In this document: positions 1 to 7,175 of the stretch, in pieces
Layout of the letters: each line of letters opens with the position of its first letter
How positions within the stretch are numbered: position 1 is the stretch's first letter
NCBI GenBank assembly: GCA_030599175.1
Contig: JAUVON010000034.1
Span: 1 to 14,781 of the forward strand
Direction of reading: 5' to 3'
DNA length: 14,781 bases
Origin: Desulfobulbaceae bacterium
GTDB lineage: Bacteria; Desulfobacterota; Desulfobulbia; Desulfobulbales; Desulfocapsaceae
The notes under the pieces: generated by a model
The model's input: only the letters and a program-made list of their open reading frames with translations
Told to the model about the DNA's origin: nothing
Database searches by the model: none
Program-made: the position numbers and the translations under genes

Positions 1-81
1 ATCAGCAGCTTGATTGACAAAATGAACACGGCCATCGAACAGTCCAATACTTTTATCGCCAAGATGGAAGCCACAAAATAA
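1..81 (+). CDS. C-terminal end of an unidentified protein (partial)
   Basis: The first frame is open from the window edge to a TAA at 79-81, giving 26 residues that begin ISSLIDKMNTAIEQ and end in KMEATK. The piece is hydrophilic and compatible with an amphipathic helix. It stops only a few bases before the pldA start, so the two may share a transcript. The fragment is too short to name, and an untranslated stretch that happens to be open cannot be excluded. Confidence 0.45.
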   Translation: MSSLIDKMNTAIEQSNTFIAKMEATK

Positions 82-87
82 CAACAG

Positions 88-1130
88 GTGAAAATGAAAT
101 ATTTACAAAAAATATCCTGGCAACGATTAACGATATGTGCTGGTGTGGTTTGGGCATCTTGTACATTCTCAGCTCAGATGGCTGTTGCCAGTGAGCTTGA
201 TGATTGTATGGTTCAGGCTATGCATACCGGTTCAGACAACACCACTATTGGCGAATTAAGATTACAATGTGAAAACAGATTCATGCTGGTTCGTATACCC
301 ATAAAAAAGTTAACGGGACAGCTCTTGATCCTGTTGAAGAGCGCCGCAGGCAGGATGACGAGCATGTACTACAACCGTTTACTCTGATGGCGCATAAACC
401 GAATTATCTTCTTTTTGGTGCGTATAATTCGAGTTCTTACAACGCTGATCCCTTTAAAGAAGAATTTAAAGATCCAACGTATACTCTGGATGATGTGGAA
501 GCAAAATTCCAACTCAGTATTAAGTTCCCTTTGCTGGTGAATCTGGCAAATGATACCTTTGATATCTATGCCGCGTATACCAATCGCTCTTTCTGGCAGG
601 TGTATAACGATAATGAATCTGCTCCTTTTCGAGAAACCAACCATGAACCGGAAGTCTGGGTGCAATTTCATCCCGACTGGGAGTTTTTCGGTTTTACCAA
701 TGGGGAGAACGTTTTCGGTGCTGTACATCAGTCAAATGGGCGGGATGGAAATCTTTCGCGGAGCTGGAACCGTGTCTATGCTCAGCTTACCGTTGAACGG
801 GGAGATCTGGTTATGAGTTTTAAGCCCTGGTACAGGGTCGATTCAGGTAGTGTTGATGATAATCCGGATATTACCGATTTTCTTGGTCACTATGAATTGA
901 GAGCTTCCTATAAACTGGGAGAGCATGTGATCAGTGCAATGTCCAGGAACAATCTGGAATCCGGCTTTAGTACAGGTGCTGTTGAACTCAGTTGGAGTTT
1001 TCCTCTCTGGGGCTGGCCATATTTAAAAGGGTATATGCAATATTTCACAGGGTATGGTGAGAGTCTGATTGATTATGATCAGTATGTAAACAGCATCGGA
1101 ATCGGTGTTTCACTGACTGACTGGCAGTAA
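88..1130 (+). pseudogene. pldA: Outer-membrane phospholipase A1 (OMPLA), split by a -1 frameshift
   Basis: OMPLA is a calcium-dependent outer-membrane barrel that hydrolyses phospholipids reaching the outer leaflet. The 5' part has a signal peptide with a likely cut after AVA and starts at GTG 88 or, more likely, ATG 94, where AGGTGA (85-90) can act as ribosome binding site. This frame stops at TGA 385-387. The barrel is encoded in the -1 frame, open from 273 to TAA 1128-1130, and reads naturally from about DPVEERR through LQPFTLMAHKPNY. Counting from ATG 387, the catalytic triad is intact: His114, Ser116 (HQSNGR) and Asn128 (SRSWNR), with the same spacing as E. coli H142/S144/N156. FRETN, DNPDIT and GYGESLIDY are also present. 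The frame change therefore lies between 273 and about 327. Every family motif survives, so a recent indel, a sequencing error, phase variation or programmed frameshifting are all possible. ATG 387 overlaps the first stop (TGATG), but a product from it would lack the signal peptide. Confidence 0.85.
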
Positions 1131-1195
1131 TACCGGGGATCAGGGACATTTTGAAAATAGTATGAGTTGTCTCGCTGTTCATCCCGGTATTTTTT
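1129..1195 (+). terminator. Probable Rho-independent terminator of pldA
   Basis: AATACCGGGGAT (1129-1140) pairs with ATCCCGGTATT (1181-1191) with one bulged G. The loop is long (40 nt), and T residues follow at 1190-1195. The right arm overlaps the stop codon of the converging YihY-type gene. The long loop makes this weaker than a textbook terminator. Confidence 0.5.
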
Positions 1196-2558
1196 CCTGA
1201 AATGGTGATCTATCATCTTGCCCGGTTCCACTGATCACCTGCAAACTCTGTTTTCCTCCCGGGGTGTCTGGTGCTGATGAACCGAGAATCGTATCGATCA
1301 CAGCCTGGCGCTCAAAACTTTTTACAGGTTCTGATGGCATCACTTGTCTGCCGGTTTTGGTCAGGTGGATAATCCCGGTATCCAGCAGTTGAGAGAGTAC
1401 CTTTTGCAAAACCGCCTCAGGGTATTCGGGAAGCTGCAGATAAATGTCTGAATCCGTGAGACCTGTTTTTTGTTCAAAAGAGGAGTAGGTGAGATCTACA
1501 ATATCAAATGCTGCTGCCAGGTTTCGTGAGGGACGGTCAGGTATGCTGCACAGCCTGTAGGTTGACATATTCTGGAAGGCGAAGGCAACCTGAGCACCGA
1601 CAAGAATAAATATCCAGCCGAAATACATCCAGATGAGAAAGAGAGGCAGGGTAGCAAAGGAACCATAAATTGCATTATATTTTGCAACACCCACCTGGAG
1701 AGTAAAATACATATTCTGCACACTAAACCAGAGAATCGCGGCCAGGGTAGCTCCGAAAACAGCCGGCAGGGTCTTGACCCTGGTATTTGGAAAGAAGATG
1801 TAGATCACATATAAGGTCAGAGCAATAAAAAAAACAGGCAAAAGTTTGAGAAGAAGTGCCTGGAGCCAGACGAAAGGTATTATCAGGTCAACCTTGGATG
1901 CGAGTTGCGGGCTAGTCAGAAAAGCACTGGCAGCAAATGCCACATTAACGGAAATCGGCAGCAGGATAAGCAGGGTGAGGTAGTCCGAAATTTTCCTTAT
2001 TATCGAGCGACTCTTCTGAACCTTCCAGATAGCATTCATGGCCGATTCAATATGACTCAACACCAACACGACACTAAACAGTATGCCTATCACTCCGATG
2101 GTTCCGAGTGTGGCGAAATTTGTTCGGTTAACGTAATCAAAGATTTTATCCACGGCGGAACGAAGGTGATCGGTGAGCCTGCCTGCAGCCATGTCAGAAG
2201 ATGTTGGATCAACTTCTGATTTCTCCGGAGAAGGGGAAGCCTGTTTCTGGGGAGAACTATGCTCCAGTGTATTGATATAAGTATAAGCTGCTTCCCGCAG
2301 CTGATCGCCCCCTCCCAACCCTTTTACTACTGCTGTGCTCATGGCAAGCATGGGAACGAGGGAGAGGAGTACGGCGTATGTGAGAGCTCCGGAACGTAAT
2401 GAGAGGTCATTTTTACAGAACTCTTCTATTGTAATGAGGATGAGACGGACGAGGCTGCGCAGAAATGACTGCGGCAGGGGCAGGTCGAGATCCCGTCTGT
2501 CTGCCCAGCCTTTAAGGGTTGCGTGTTTTCGATGTTTGGTTGGTTGAGTGGTGGTCAT
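1179..2558 (-). CDS. YihY/BrkB-family inner-membrane protein
   Basis: Members of this family were once called ribonuclease BN, but that activity belongs to another gene; their function is still unsettled. The 459-aa product has about six hydrophobic segments at roughly residues 57-77, 148-170, 192-214, 236-257, 264-286 and 305-328. The family signature lies at about 294-327 (YNAIYGSFATLPLFLIWMYF followed by GAQVAF). A hydrophilic insert rich in Ser, Pro and Glu (about 98-128) sits between the first two segments. About 130 residues after the last segment resemble a winged-helix-like cytoplasmic tail, so the protein is longer than the E. coli type of about 290 aa. AGAGGA just upstream of ATG supports the start. 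It lies 28 bp behind the MoaE-like gene and is probably cotranscribed with it. Confidence 0.88.
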   Translation of the reverse strand: MTTTQPTKHRKHATLKGWADRRDLDLPLPQSFLRSLVRLILITIEEFCKNDLSLRSGALTYAVLLSLVPMLAMSTAVVKGLGGGDQLREAAYTYINTLEHSSPQKQASPSPEKSEVDPTSSDMAAGRLTDHLRSAVDKIFDYVNRTNFATLGTIGVIGILFSVVLVLSHIESAMNAIWKVQKSRSIIRKISDYLTLLILLPISVNVAFAASAFLTSPQLASKVDLIIPFVWLQALLLKLLPVFFIALTLYVIYIFFPNTRVKTLPAVFGATLAAILWFSVQNMYFTLQVGVAKYNAIYGSFATLPLFLIWMYFGWIFILVGAQVAFAFQNMSTYRLCSIPDRPSRNLAAAFDIVDLTYSSFEQKTGLTDSDIYLQLPEYPEAVLQKVLSQLLDTGIIHLTKTGRQVMPSEPVKSFERQAVIDTILGSSAPDTPGGKQSLQVISGTGQDDRSPFQEKIPG

Positions 2559-2586
2559 GATCCTCTTTTGGGGCAGAGTAAGAGAT

Positions 2587-2952
2587 TTAACCCGTGAGTA
2601 TCTCTTTTTTGGTCACCGCCTCCGCCTTGACCCTGTCCAGAAGTTCTGCGAGTACCGGTTTGATGTTCTCCCTGATATCGCCGGCAACGATGATATAAAG
2701 AAGATCATCACCCGGTAGGAATGTTCCTGAAAATGCTTCTATTATTATATCAAAAATGCCTTCATACTGAAGATATTCCTGGCGGAGTTTTTCTATCTTT
2801 TCGTAATTCGGAATAACCTCAAGAGCTGTAACTTTTGCCTTGTCCTCTTTTGACCAGTTGCGGACAACGCCGTTATGGATGAGGATCATGCCCACATTGT
2901 CGGTAAAACCCGGTCTGCTTTTCAGTTCATTAATTGCCTGTGATATATCCAT
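2587..2952 (-). CDS. MoaE-like protein (molybdopterin synthase large-subunit family)
   Basis: MoaE is the catalytic subunit of molybdopterin synthase: with the thiocarboxylated C terminus of MoaD it inserts the dithiolene sulfurs into precursor Z (cPMP). The 121-aa product has the family core: HNGVVR at 26-31, a GDD turn at 81-83, the strand LLYIIVAG, and a C-terminal lysine pattern (K109, K115, K116) resembling the active-site lysines of E. coli MoaE. It is shorter than the usual 150 aa or so and lacks the AHR motif, having GDIREN instead. I recall similar short versions in sulfate reducers. No moaD lies beside it, so an activity other than classical synthase is possible. AAGGA before ATG supports the start. 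It follows the MltD gene by 82 bp on the same strand. Confidence 0.7.
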   Translation of the reverse strand: MDISQAINELKSRPGFTDNVGMILIHNGVVRNWSKEDKAKVTALEVIPNYEKIEKLRQEYLQYEGIFDIIIEAFSGTFLPGDDLLYIIVAGDIRENIKPVLAELLDRVKAEAVTKKEILTG

Positions 2953-3034
2953 GTTTTTCCTTAGATGATAATAGTTTGAATTGGATATCTTATTTCCTCA
3001 GATATAACTTACCTGGTTTGTGGAAAACTTTTTC

Positions 3035-4972
3035 CTATATCGCTTTTAGAATCGGGATCATCAGCTCCTGGGAAGACTTGAGCTTTGACAGATTAAGTGA
3101 GGAATTATATCGCTCCAGTAACCACATTGGGATGTCGAATCTATTATAGCAGAGATCCCAGAAGGTATCGCCGTTATTTACCTTATATGGTTTTTGTCCA
3201 ACTACGGCGTATGCAGTAAAGAAGTCCTCTTCAATTTCCTGGAGATAGTCGAGACGTTTTTCTTCAAATTGCGCTGCCGAGAGTTTTTCAAAGGCGAGTA
3301 AAACTTTTTTCCCCGGCTCGATCTCTGTCAATAGCTTGGAATTATTAATTTTTCGTATCTTATCTGTTGTCGATCCAAGCCATTGTGCATAAAGCCCCAA
3401 TGATTCTTCGGGTTGAACCGTTATATAACCATAGACTTTCTTGTCCTTTTTAAAAGTTCTGAAAACAGAGTACGTATCCGGGTCTCTTTGAGGTATATAG
3501 ATGTCCTGTTTGGCTGATGGCTTGTTTTTCTTATTTGCAGCCAGGAGAGGAAGGTTCCCGTCCTTGAGCTGTTTTTGGATGAATTTATTGTTTTCTCTTT
3601 TAATTTTGGAAACCTTTTGGCCGGATGAAGAGGGCGCTGAGAAGGCTGGAAGCCTCAATTTCTGCCTTATGTAGATTGTTGCATACTGGTCGAGGTTGTT
3701 GGCTTTGCTGAGGCTTTTAATAGATATTCCATGTTGCTTTGCGATACTGCCAACCGTCTCCCCTTCTTTTACTTTGTGAAATATACTGAGCTTTTGTGTG
3801 TCAGCATAAAAAGAGGATGGTACAGAGTTCCTGGATTGGTTGATCTTCTCGCTGTCTGGAAGTCGCAGAGAATATCCTTTGGGAATGAGTTTTTCCCCAG
3901 AAAATACTGAATTTCGAAGTGCGGGGTTAAGTTCTTTTATCTCTGTTCGACTAAGATGAAAATGACTTTCTATACGGTTGACATGAATATATCCAGGGAG
4001 CTTGAGATAACAAACGGAGGGAATGTGCTGCTGTTTTATGTTACTCCTGTTTTCCAGCTGTTTGGCGACCTTGAGAGCTGCAAGAAATTCTGAGTAGAAA
4101 TTTTTTGAAGCGAACTTGAAGTGACCTTTGTCATAACCTGAAAAAATTTTTTCATAACTTCCCTTCGCCTTTACAGCCCGGAGCGTTCCCGACGTTCCGT
4201 AATTGTATGAAGTGATGGCAAGGGGCCAGTTGTTGAGAAGCCGGTAGCTGTTTTTCAGGTATTGTGCAGCTGCACGAGTGGCTGATATGGGATCTAGTCT
4301 CTCATCAAGGGAATAGTTGATTTTCAGATACTGTTTTCCTGTTCCCCGTGTAAATTGCCACATTCCGGCAGCACCAAATTTCGAGTATGCTTTTGTATTA
4401 AAAGACGATTCCACATGGGGGAGATACGCGAGGTCTTGAGGTAACTTGTAAGAACGGAAAATTTCCTTCATTTTCTTCATATAGCTTCTGGATCTGATTA
4501 CTCCCTCAAGAAAGCGTTCTTTCAGACCGGTCTGGCTGCGCACATTATCAGCGGCTTTTGCCATATCCTCAAAACGTTGAGATCCCTTAAAAAAAGCTGC
4601 AATCCGCCGCTCTTCAGCGGTGGCAGCTTTTTTTGAATGGGCTATTTTTTTTAATATTTTTGAGTAGTTGTCCCTTGTTCGCTGCTGGGTCTCCCTGTTA
4701 ATGCGTTTGGAAGCGGGCAGTTCTGAGTCGAGAAGATGAACTATCTCATAAATTCTCGACAAATCATCAGAGTCATGTATAACTGCGTCGTTGAGTGAAT
4801 AGATGGAATAAATTTTTTCCCAGAAGCTGACATTATTTTTTATTTCTGGATAAAGAGGAAAAAGCTGGCTGGTCAATCCTGTAGTGGGTGAGAGACAGAA
4901 TAGAAAAGTCAGGACAGCAAAGGTGTAGCCGTATCGACGCAGTTTCTGAGATGTTATGGCACAAAGTGGCAA
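3035..4972 (-). CDS. mltD: Membrane-bound lytic murein transglycosylase D-like, with several LysM modules
   Basis: This is a periplasmic enzyme that cleaves the MurNAc-GlcNAc bond of peptidoglycan and forms 1,6-anhydro ends. The 645-aa product starts with a signal sequence (about 12-35). A family-1 SLT domain lies at about 170-285, with catalytic Glu188 in LPHVESSFN, then GAAGMWQF and the SYNYGTSG motif. LysM peptidoglycan-binding modules follow at about 398-442, 515-560 and 595-640, with a degenerate one at about 327-372. This makes it longer than E. coli MltD (452 aa). The start chosen is TTG at 4972-4970, preceded by AGGAG with a 10-nt gap; no better ATG precedes the signal sequence. There is no convincing lipobox, so a soluble or signal-anchored form is likelier than a lipoprotein. 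It leads a leftward cluster with the MoaE-like and YihY-type genes. Confidence 0.9.
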   Translation of the reverse strand: MPLCAITSQKLRRYGYTFAVLTFLFCLSPTTGLTSQLFPLYPEIKNNVSFWEKIYSIYSLNDAVIHDSDDLSRIYEIVHLLDSELPASKRINRETQQRTRDNYSKILKKIAHSKKAATAEERRIAAFFKGSQRFEDMAKAADNVRSQTGLKERFLEGVIRSRSYMKKMKEIFRSYKLPQDLAYLPHVESSFNTKAYSKFGAAGMWQFTRGTGKQYLKINYSLDERLDPISATRAAAQYLKNSYRLLNNWPLAITSYNYGTSGTLRAVKAKGSYEKIFSGYDKGHFKFASKNFYSEFLAALKVAKQLENRSNIKQQHIPSVCYLKLPGYIHVNRIESHFHLSRTEIKELNPALRNSVFSGEKLIPKGYSLRLPDSEKINQSRNSVPSSFYADTQKLSIFHKVKEGETVGSIAKQHGISIKSLSKANNLDQYATIYIRQKLRLPAFSAPSSSGQKVSKIKRENNKFIQKQLKDGNLPLLAANKKNKPSAKQDIYIPQRDPDTYSVFRTFKKDKKVYGYITVQPEESLGLYAQWLGSTTDKIRKINNSKLLTEIEPGKKVLLAFEKLSAAQFEEKRLDYLQEIEEDFFTAYAVVGQKPYKVNNGDTFWDLCYNRFDIPMWLLERYNSSLNLSKLKSSQELMIPILKAI

Positions 4973-5395
4973 AGTTGACAGTCTCCTAAGAAGTCTGGGT
5001 GAAGCTTCCGGATGGCCATGTAGATAGGCATAAAGCTTTGAAAATTTTGATCTGCAGCGCTATAGATAGTACTTTTCGCAGTCTAGGAGCTCGTCCGAGA
5101 ATGCATTTAGCCCAAACTCTTCGTTATTTTAAAAAAAATAATGCTCGTAATATCACGTATATGGCTGTGCTTATTTTTTTGGAAAACCTCGATTTTGAAC
5201 AAAATGCTTATTCTCGGACAAGCTCCTAGTGCCATCAAGATTATTCACCGGGGAATGATATGTCAATGCGTCGTGGTAATTGGCAACGAGTTTACTGTAT
5301 TCGTGACACCCTGTTTATCGAAATTAAATTATATCATAAGAAGGTGAACATCGGAATCTGTATATTGAATTAACGTCAGGAGAAGAGGGAAATTT
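4973..5395. other. Divergent intergenic region between mltD and the Nudix gene
   Basis: These 423 bp separate two divergently transcribed genes. The mltD ribosome binding site (AGGAG on the minus strand, about 4983-4987) is at the left end. A MITE-like element fills 5083-5229. The right part (5230-5395) is AT-rich and ends in the ribosome binding sites of the Nudix gene (AGGAG at 5378-5382 and GAGGGA at 5385-5390). No convincing reading frame or clear sigma-70 promoter was seen. Confidence 0.5.
5083..5229. mobile_element. MITE-like non-autonomous element, 147 bp
   Basis: The left end CTAGGAGCTCGTCCGAGAAT (5083-5102) is the reverse complement of the right end (5210-5229) at 19 of 20 positions. 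The match continues imperfectly inward after a 3-nt gap (GCATTT near both ends). The outermost CTAG is palindromic, so it may be either part of the inverted repeat or a 4-bp target duplication. The interior is AT-rich and non-coding, with a hairpin TTATTTT-AAAA-AAAATAA at 5124-5141. Small size, terminal inverted repeats, an intergenic site and no transposase fit a MITE mobilised in trans. I cannot name the parent insertion sequence. Confidence 0.78.
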
Positions 5396-5881
5396 ATGTA
5401 TACTCCAATAGTTGCAACGCTTGGTTATATTCTGTCCCCGGACGGCAGACAGACTCTGCTGGTTCATCGTAATAAAAGAGAAGATGACCAGCACCTGGGC
5501 AAATACAATGGGCTGGGTGGAAAAATGATTCCTGAAGAAGACATTTACACTTGTCTTACCCGGGAGATCTATGAGGAGGTCGGTATCACCTGCGAAAAAG
5601 TCATCCTGAGAGGTACAATAAACTGGACAGGGTTTGGGCCTTTTGGAGAAGACTGGTTTGGATTTATTTTTAGAATAGACAGTTTCGGGGGGACACCAAA
5701 GTTAACGAACGAAGAAGGTGATCTGCAATGGGTGGATGTGGTTGATATTTTGAGTTTGCCCATGTGGGAGGGGGATAAACATTTTTTGCCCCTTGTTTTC
5801 GACGATGACCCTCGGATATTTCATGGCTTTATGCCATATGATAATGCGCGGCCGTTAAGCTGGCGTTATACACGTTTATGA
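5396..5881 (+). CDS. Nudix hydrolase, MutT/8-oxo-dGTP diphosphatase type
   Basis: Nudix enzymes hydrolyse nucleoside diphosphates linked to another group; this type often removes oxidised nucleotides such as 8-oxo-dGTP, although the true substrate cannot be read from sequence. The 161-aa product has a perfect Nudix box GX5EX7REUXEEXGU at residues 42-64 (G42, E48, then REIYEEVGI at 56-64), which supplies the metal-binding glutamates. The N terminus MYTPIVATLGYIL and the LVHRNKREDD and GKYNGLGGK segments resemble MTH1/NUDT1-like proteins. ATG 5396 is supported by GAGGGA five bases upstream. The gene appears monocistronic: a MITE-bearing gap precedes it and 261 bp follow it. Confidence 0.9.
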   Translation: MYTPIVATLGYILSPDGRQTLLVHRNKREDDQHLGKYNGLGGKMIPEEDIYTCLTREIYEEVGITCEKVILRGTINWTGFGPFGEDWFGFIFRIDSFGGTPKLTNEEGDLQWVDVVDILSLPMWEGDKHFLPLVFDDDPRIFHGFMPYDNARPLSWRYTRL

Positions 5882-5921
5882 TTGAGGTTGCAGACTGCAG
5901 GGGGCGTGGTATACTCGGTGT
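5882..5921 (+). promoter_or_regulatory. Candidate extended -10 promoter ahead of the zapB-like gene
   Basis: TATACT at 5910-5915 is preceded by TGG at 5907-5909, forming an extended -10 (TGn-TATACT). A poor -35 match, TTGCAG (5888-5893), lies 16 bp upstream. Transcription from here would give a leader of roughly 220 nt before the zapB-like gene. This is prediction from consensus only. Confidence 0.3.
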
Positions 5922-6039
5922 GGTTGATGTAATGTTGAGTGTACTTGCACCTGATATCTACTGAAATGAGTGTTTGAATAATCATGAATTATTTAGTGCC
6001 TTATTCCATAAAAGCTGTAATAAAAAACAAGAAGATCTA

Positions 6040-6125
6040 AAGTGCTATTGAACACGATTGGTTAATGTCAGCTCCAAGGCACTTATCCAGCGTAACTAAA
6101 AAGTTTTCTGACTTGTCGGGTTAGA
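6040..6125 (+). repeat. Diverged intergenic repeat, copy A (before the zapB-like gene)
   Basis: The segment AAGGCACTTATCCAG (6076-6090) followed by an A-run and TGACTTGTCGGGTTAG (6109-6124) aligns with copy B at about 7020-7068, allowing small gaps. In this copy AAGTGC (6040-6045) can pair with GCACTT (6079-6084), and TCTGAC (6107-6112) with GTTAGA (6120-6125). Copy B also has a hairpin whose right arm is the AAGGTACTT part. The repeat ends just before the AAGGAG ribosome binding site of the zapB-like gene. Confidence 0.5.
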
Positions 6126-6142
6126 TAAAAAAAGGAGTCTTT

Positions 6143-6571
6143 GTGATGAAGCAGGATAACGAACTTCAGCGCCTTGAAGAATTTGTGGAGAATTTACTGA
6201 CCAGTTTCACTGAATTACGGGCTGAAAAAGCCAGCCTTTTACAGGATGTTCGGGAACGTGATGAGATTATTGAAGGGTTGCGCGGTAATGTAGAGATTAA
6301 CGATACGGAACGTGGTGAGATCAGCCTGAGAGTGAATAAGATGGTTGACCAGATTGAAGAATGGGAACAGAGCCTGGATGATAGTGAGTTTGAAGAATCA
6401 TCCCTGGAAATAGAGAGTCCCGGCTCGGAAAATGAAGATTCGGATGATGACCAGATTGATGTTGAGGCAACGTCTGGTGATGAAGAATTTGACAGTGAAG
6501 GGAGTGATGAGGATCAGGATGGAGAGGAGGGGAGAGGACAGCAGAACCTGTTTTCCATGGAAACATCGTAA
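6143..6571 (+). CDS. ZapB-like coiled-coil cell-division protein with acidic tail
   Basis: ZapB-type proteins are small coiled coils that bind ZapA and reinforce the FtsZ ring. Residues about 5-80 show a continuous heptad-like helix (LEEFVENLLTSF, then LQDVRERDEIIEGL). Residues about 78-133 are a low-complexity tail dominated by Asp, Glu, Ser and Gly. The last residues return to an ordinary motif, QQNLFSMETS. The start is either GTG 6143 or ATG 6146; AAGGAG (6132-6137) lies 5 or 8 bases away, and the ATG has the better spacing. It is followed 68 bp later by zapA, which is the main support for the functional call. Coiled coils give little sequence evidence by themselves, so the assignment rests on context. 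Confidence 0.65.
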   Translation: MMKQDNELQRLEEFVENLLTSFTELRAEKASLLQDVRERDEIIEGLRGNVEINDTERGEISLRVNKMVDQIEEWEQSLDDSEFEESSLEIESPGSENEDSDDDQIDVEATSGDEEFDSEGSDEDQDGEEGRGQQNLFSMETS

Positions 6572-6639
6572 GATAGCGGTAAGTTAAATGACGGTGAAAA
6601 CGGATCTCCGGGCGTGGGCGAATAAGAACAGGGCGAGTC

Positions 6640-6939
6640 ATGTCAGATAAAGAAAGACTGGTACGGTTTGAGCTTTTGGGGCAGGAGCATGCATTTTATA
6701 CTGCTGCCCCGGAGGAGGAGATGGAGTCAATTCTCACACTTGTCCGCAACAATGTTGGCACCGATTCTCCCAACATTGCAGGAACATTACCTGTTTCCAA
6801 AGTGGCTGTGCTCGCATGTTTAAATATCGCTTCATTGTATGTAAAGCTGGAACAGGAGTTTGAAGAATACAAGCACAACTCCCAAACGAGGATTGTCAGG
6901 CTGAATGAGGAAATCAGAGCAAAGTTGTCTGCAGAGTAA
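6640..6939 (+). CDS. zapA: Cell-division protein ZapA
   Basis: ZapA is a cytoplasmic protein that crosslinks FtsZ protofilaments at mid-cell. The 99-aa length matches the family. It has the N-terminal globular part (VRFELLGQEHAFYTAAPEEE, about 8-27), the helix region ending in VAVLACLNIASLYVKLEQEF (about 54-73) and a C-terminal coiled coil. The ATG at 6640 has only a poor ribosome binding site (GGGCGAG), so translation may depend on coupling to upstream translation. Its placement directly before a 6S RNA is a classic arrangement, as in E. coli zapA-ssrS. Confidence 0.9.
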   Translation: MSDKERLVRFELLGQEHAFYTAAPEEEMESILTLVRNNVGTDSPNIAGTLPVSKVAVLACLNIASLYVKLEQEFEEYKHNSQTRIVRLNEEIRAKLSAE

Positions 6940-6989
6940 ATCGCAGGGATATAATTTGTTTTCGTTTGGTTGAAAGTCTGCTATAGTTA

Positions 6990-7070
6990 ACTCATTAGCA
7001 CCTTCGAAATAATTTCGTGAAGGTACTTACCCAGGCATTTAAAAAAATCCGATTTGTTCGGGTCAGGTCT
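6990..7070 (+). repeat. Diverged intergenic repeat, copy B (after zapA)
   Basis: AAGGTACTTACCCAGG (7020-7035), an A-run and CCGATTTGTTCGGGTCAG (7049-7066) match copy A upstream of the zapB-like gene. The left part forms a hairpin: ACCTTC pairs with GAAGGT and GAAAT with ATTTC within 7000-7024. CCGA and TCGG can form a second small hairpin. There is no long T-run, so it is not an ordinary terminator. Confidence 0.5.
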
Positions 7071-7139
7071 TTTGTACCCTGAAAATTTGGTGAGGGTATT
7101 GATTCCGTTCATCGGGGTTATTCAACTTGGATCCATTTT

Positions 7140-7168
7140 TTGATCTGAGTATGTTGTTTTGCTCGAAT
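7140..7168 (+). promoter_or_regulatory. Candidate sigma-70 promoter of the 6S RNA gene
   Basis: TTGATC (7140-7145) and TCGAAT (7163-7168) are separated by 17 bp and each match the consensus at four of six positions. The predicted start, about 7175, lies just before the closing helix of the 6S RNA. A perfect inverted repeat, TTGCTC-GAATA-GAGCAA (7159-7175), overlaps the -10 region and could be an operator or chance. Confidence 0.35.
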
Positions 7169-7175
7169 AGAGCAA

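Noticed and set aside
1905..2547. Plus-strand frames opposite the YihY-type gene.
   Set aside because: They are antisense to a well-supported gene and show no protein family features.
4999..5347. Short frames running through the MITE-like element.
   Set aside because: They follow the inverted repeats and AT-rich interior and match no known protein pattern.
5977..5993. AATAAT-CATGA-ATTATT inverted repeat after the Nudix gene.
   Set aside because: All-A/T stem without a real T-run; too weak for a terminator, and in an AT-rich gap it is expected by chance.
6588..6650. 20-codon frame between the zapB-like gene and zapA, overlapping the zapA start by 11 bases.
   Set aside because: No ribosome binding site and too short for composition to support it, although translational coupling to zapA is conceivable.
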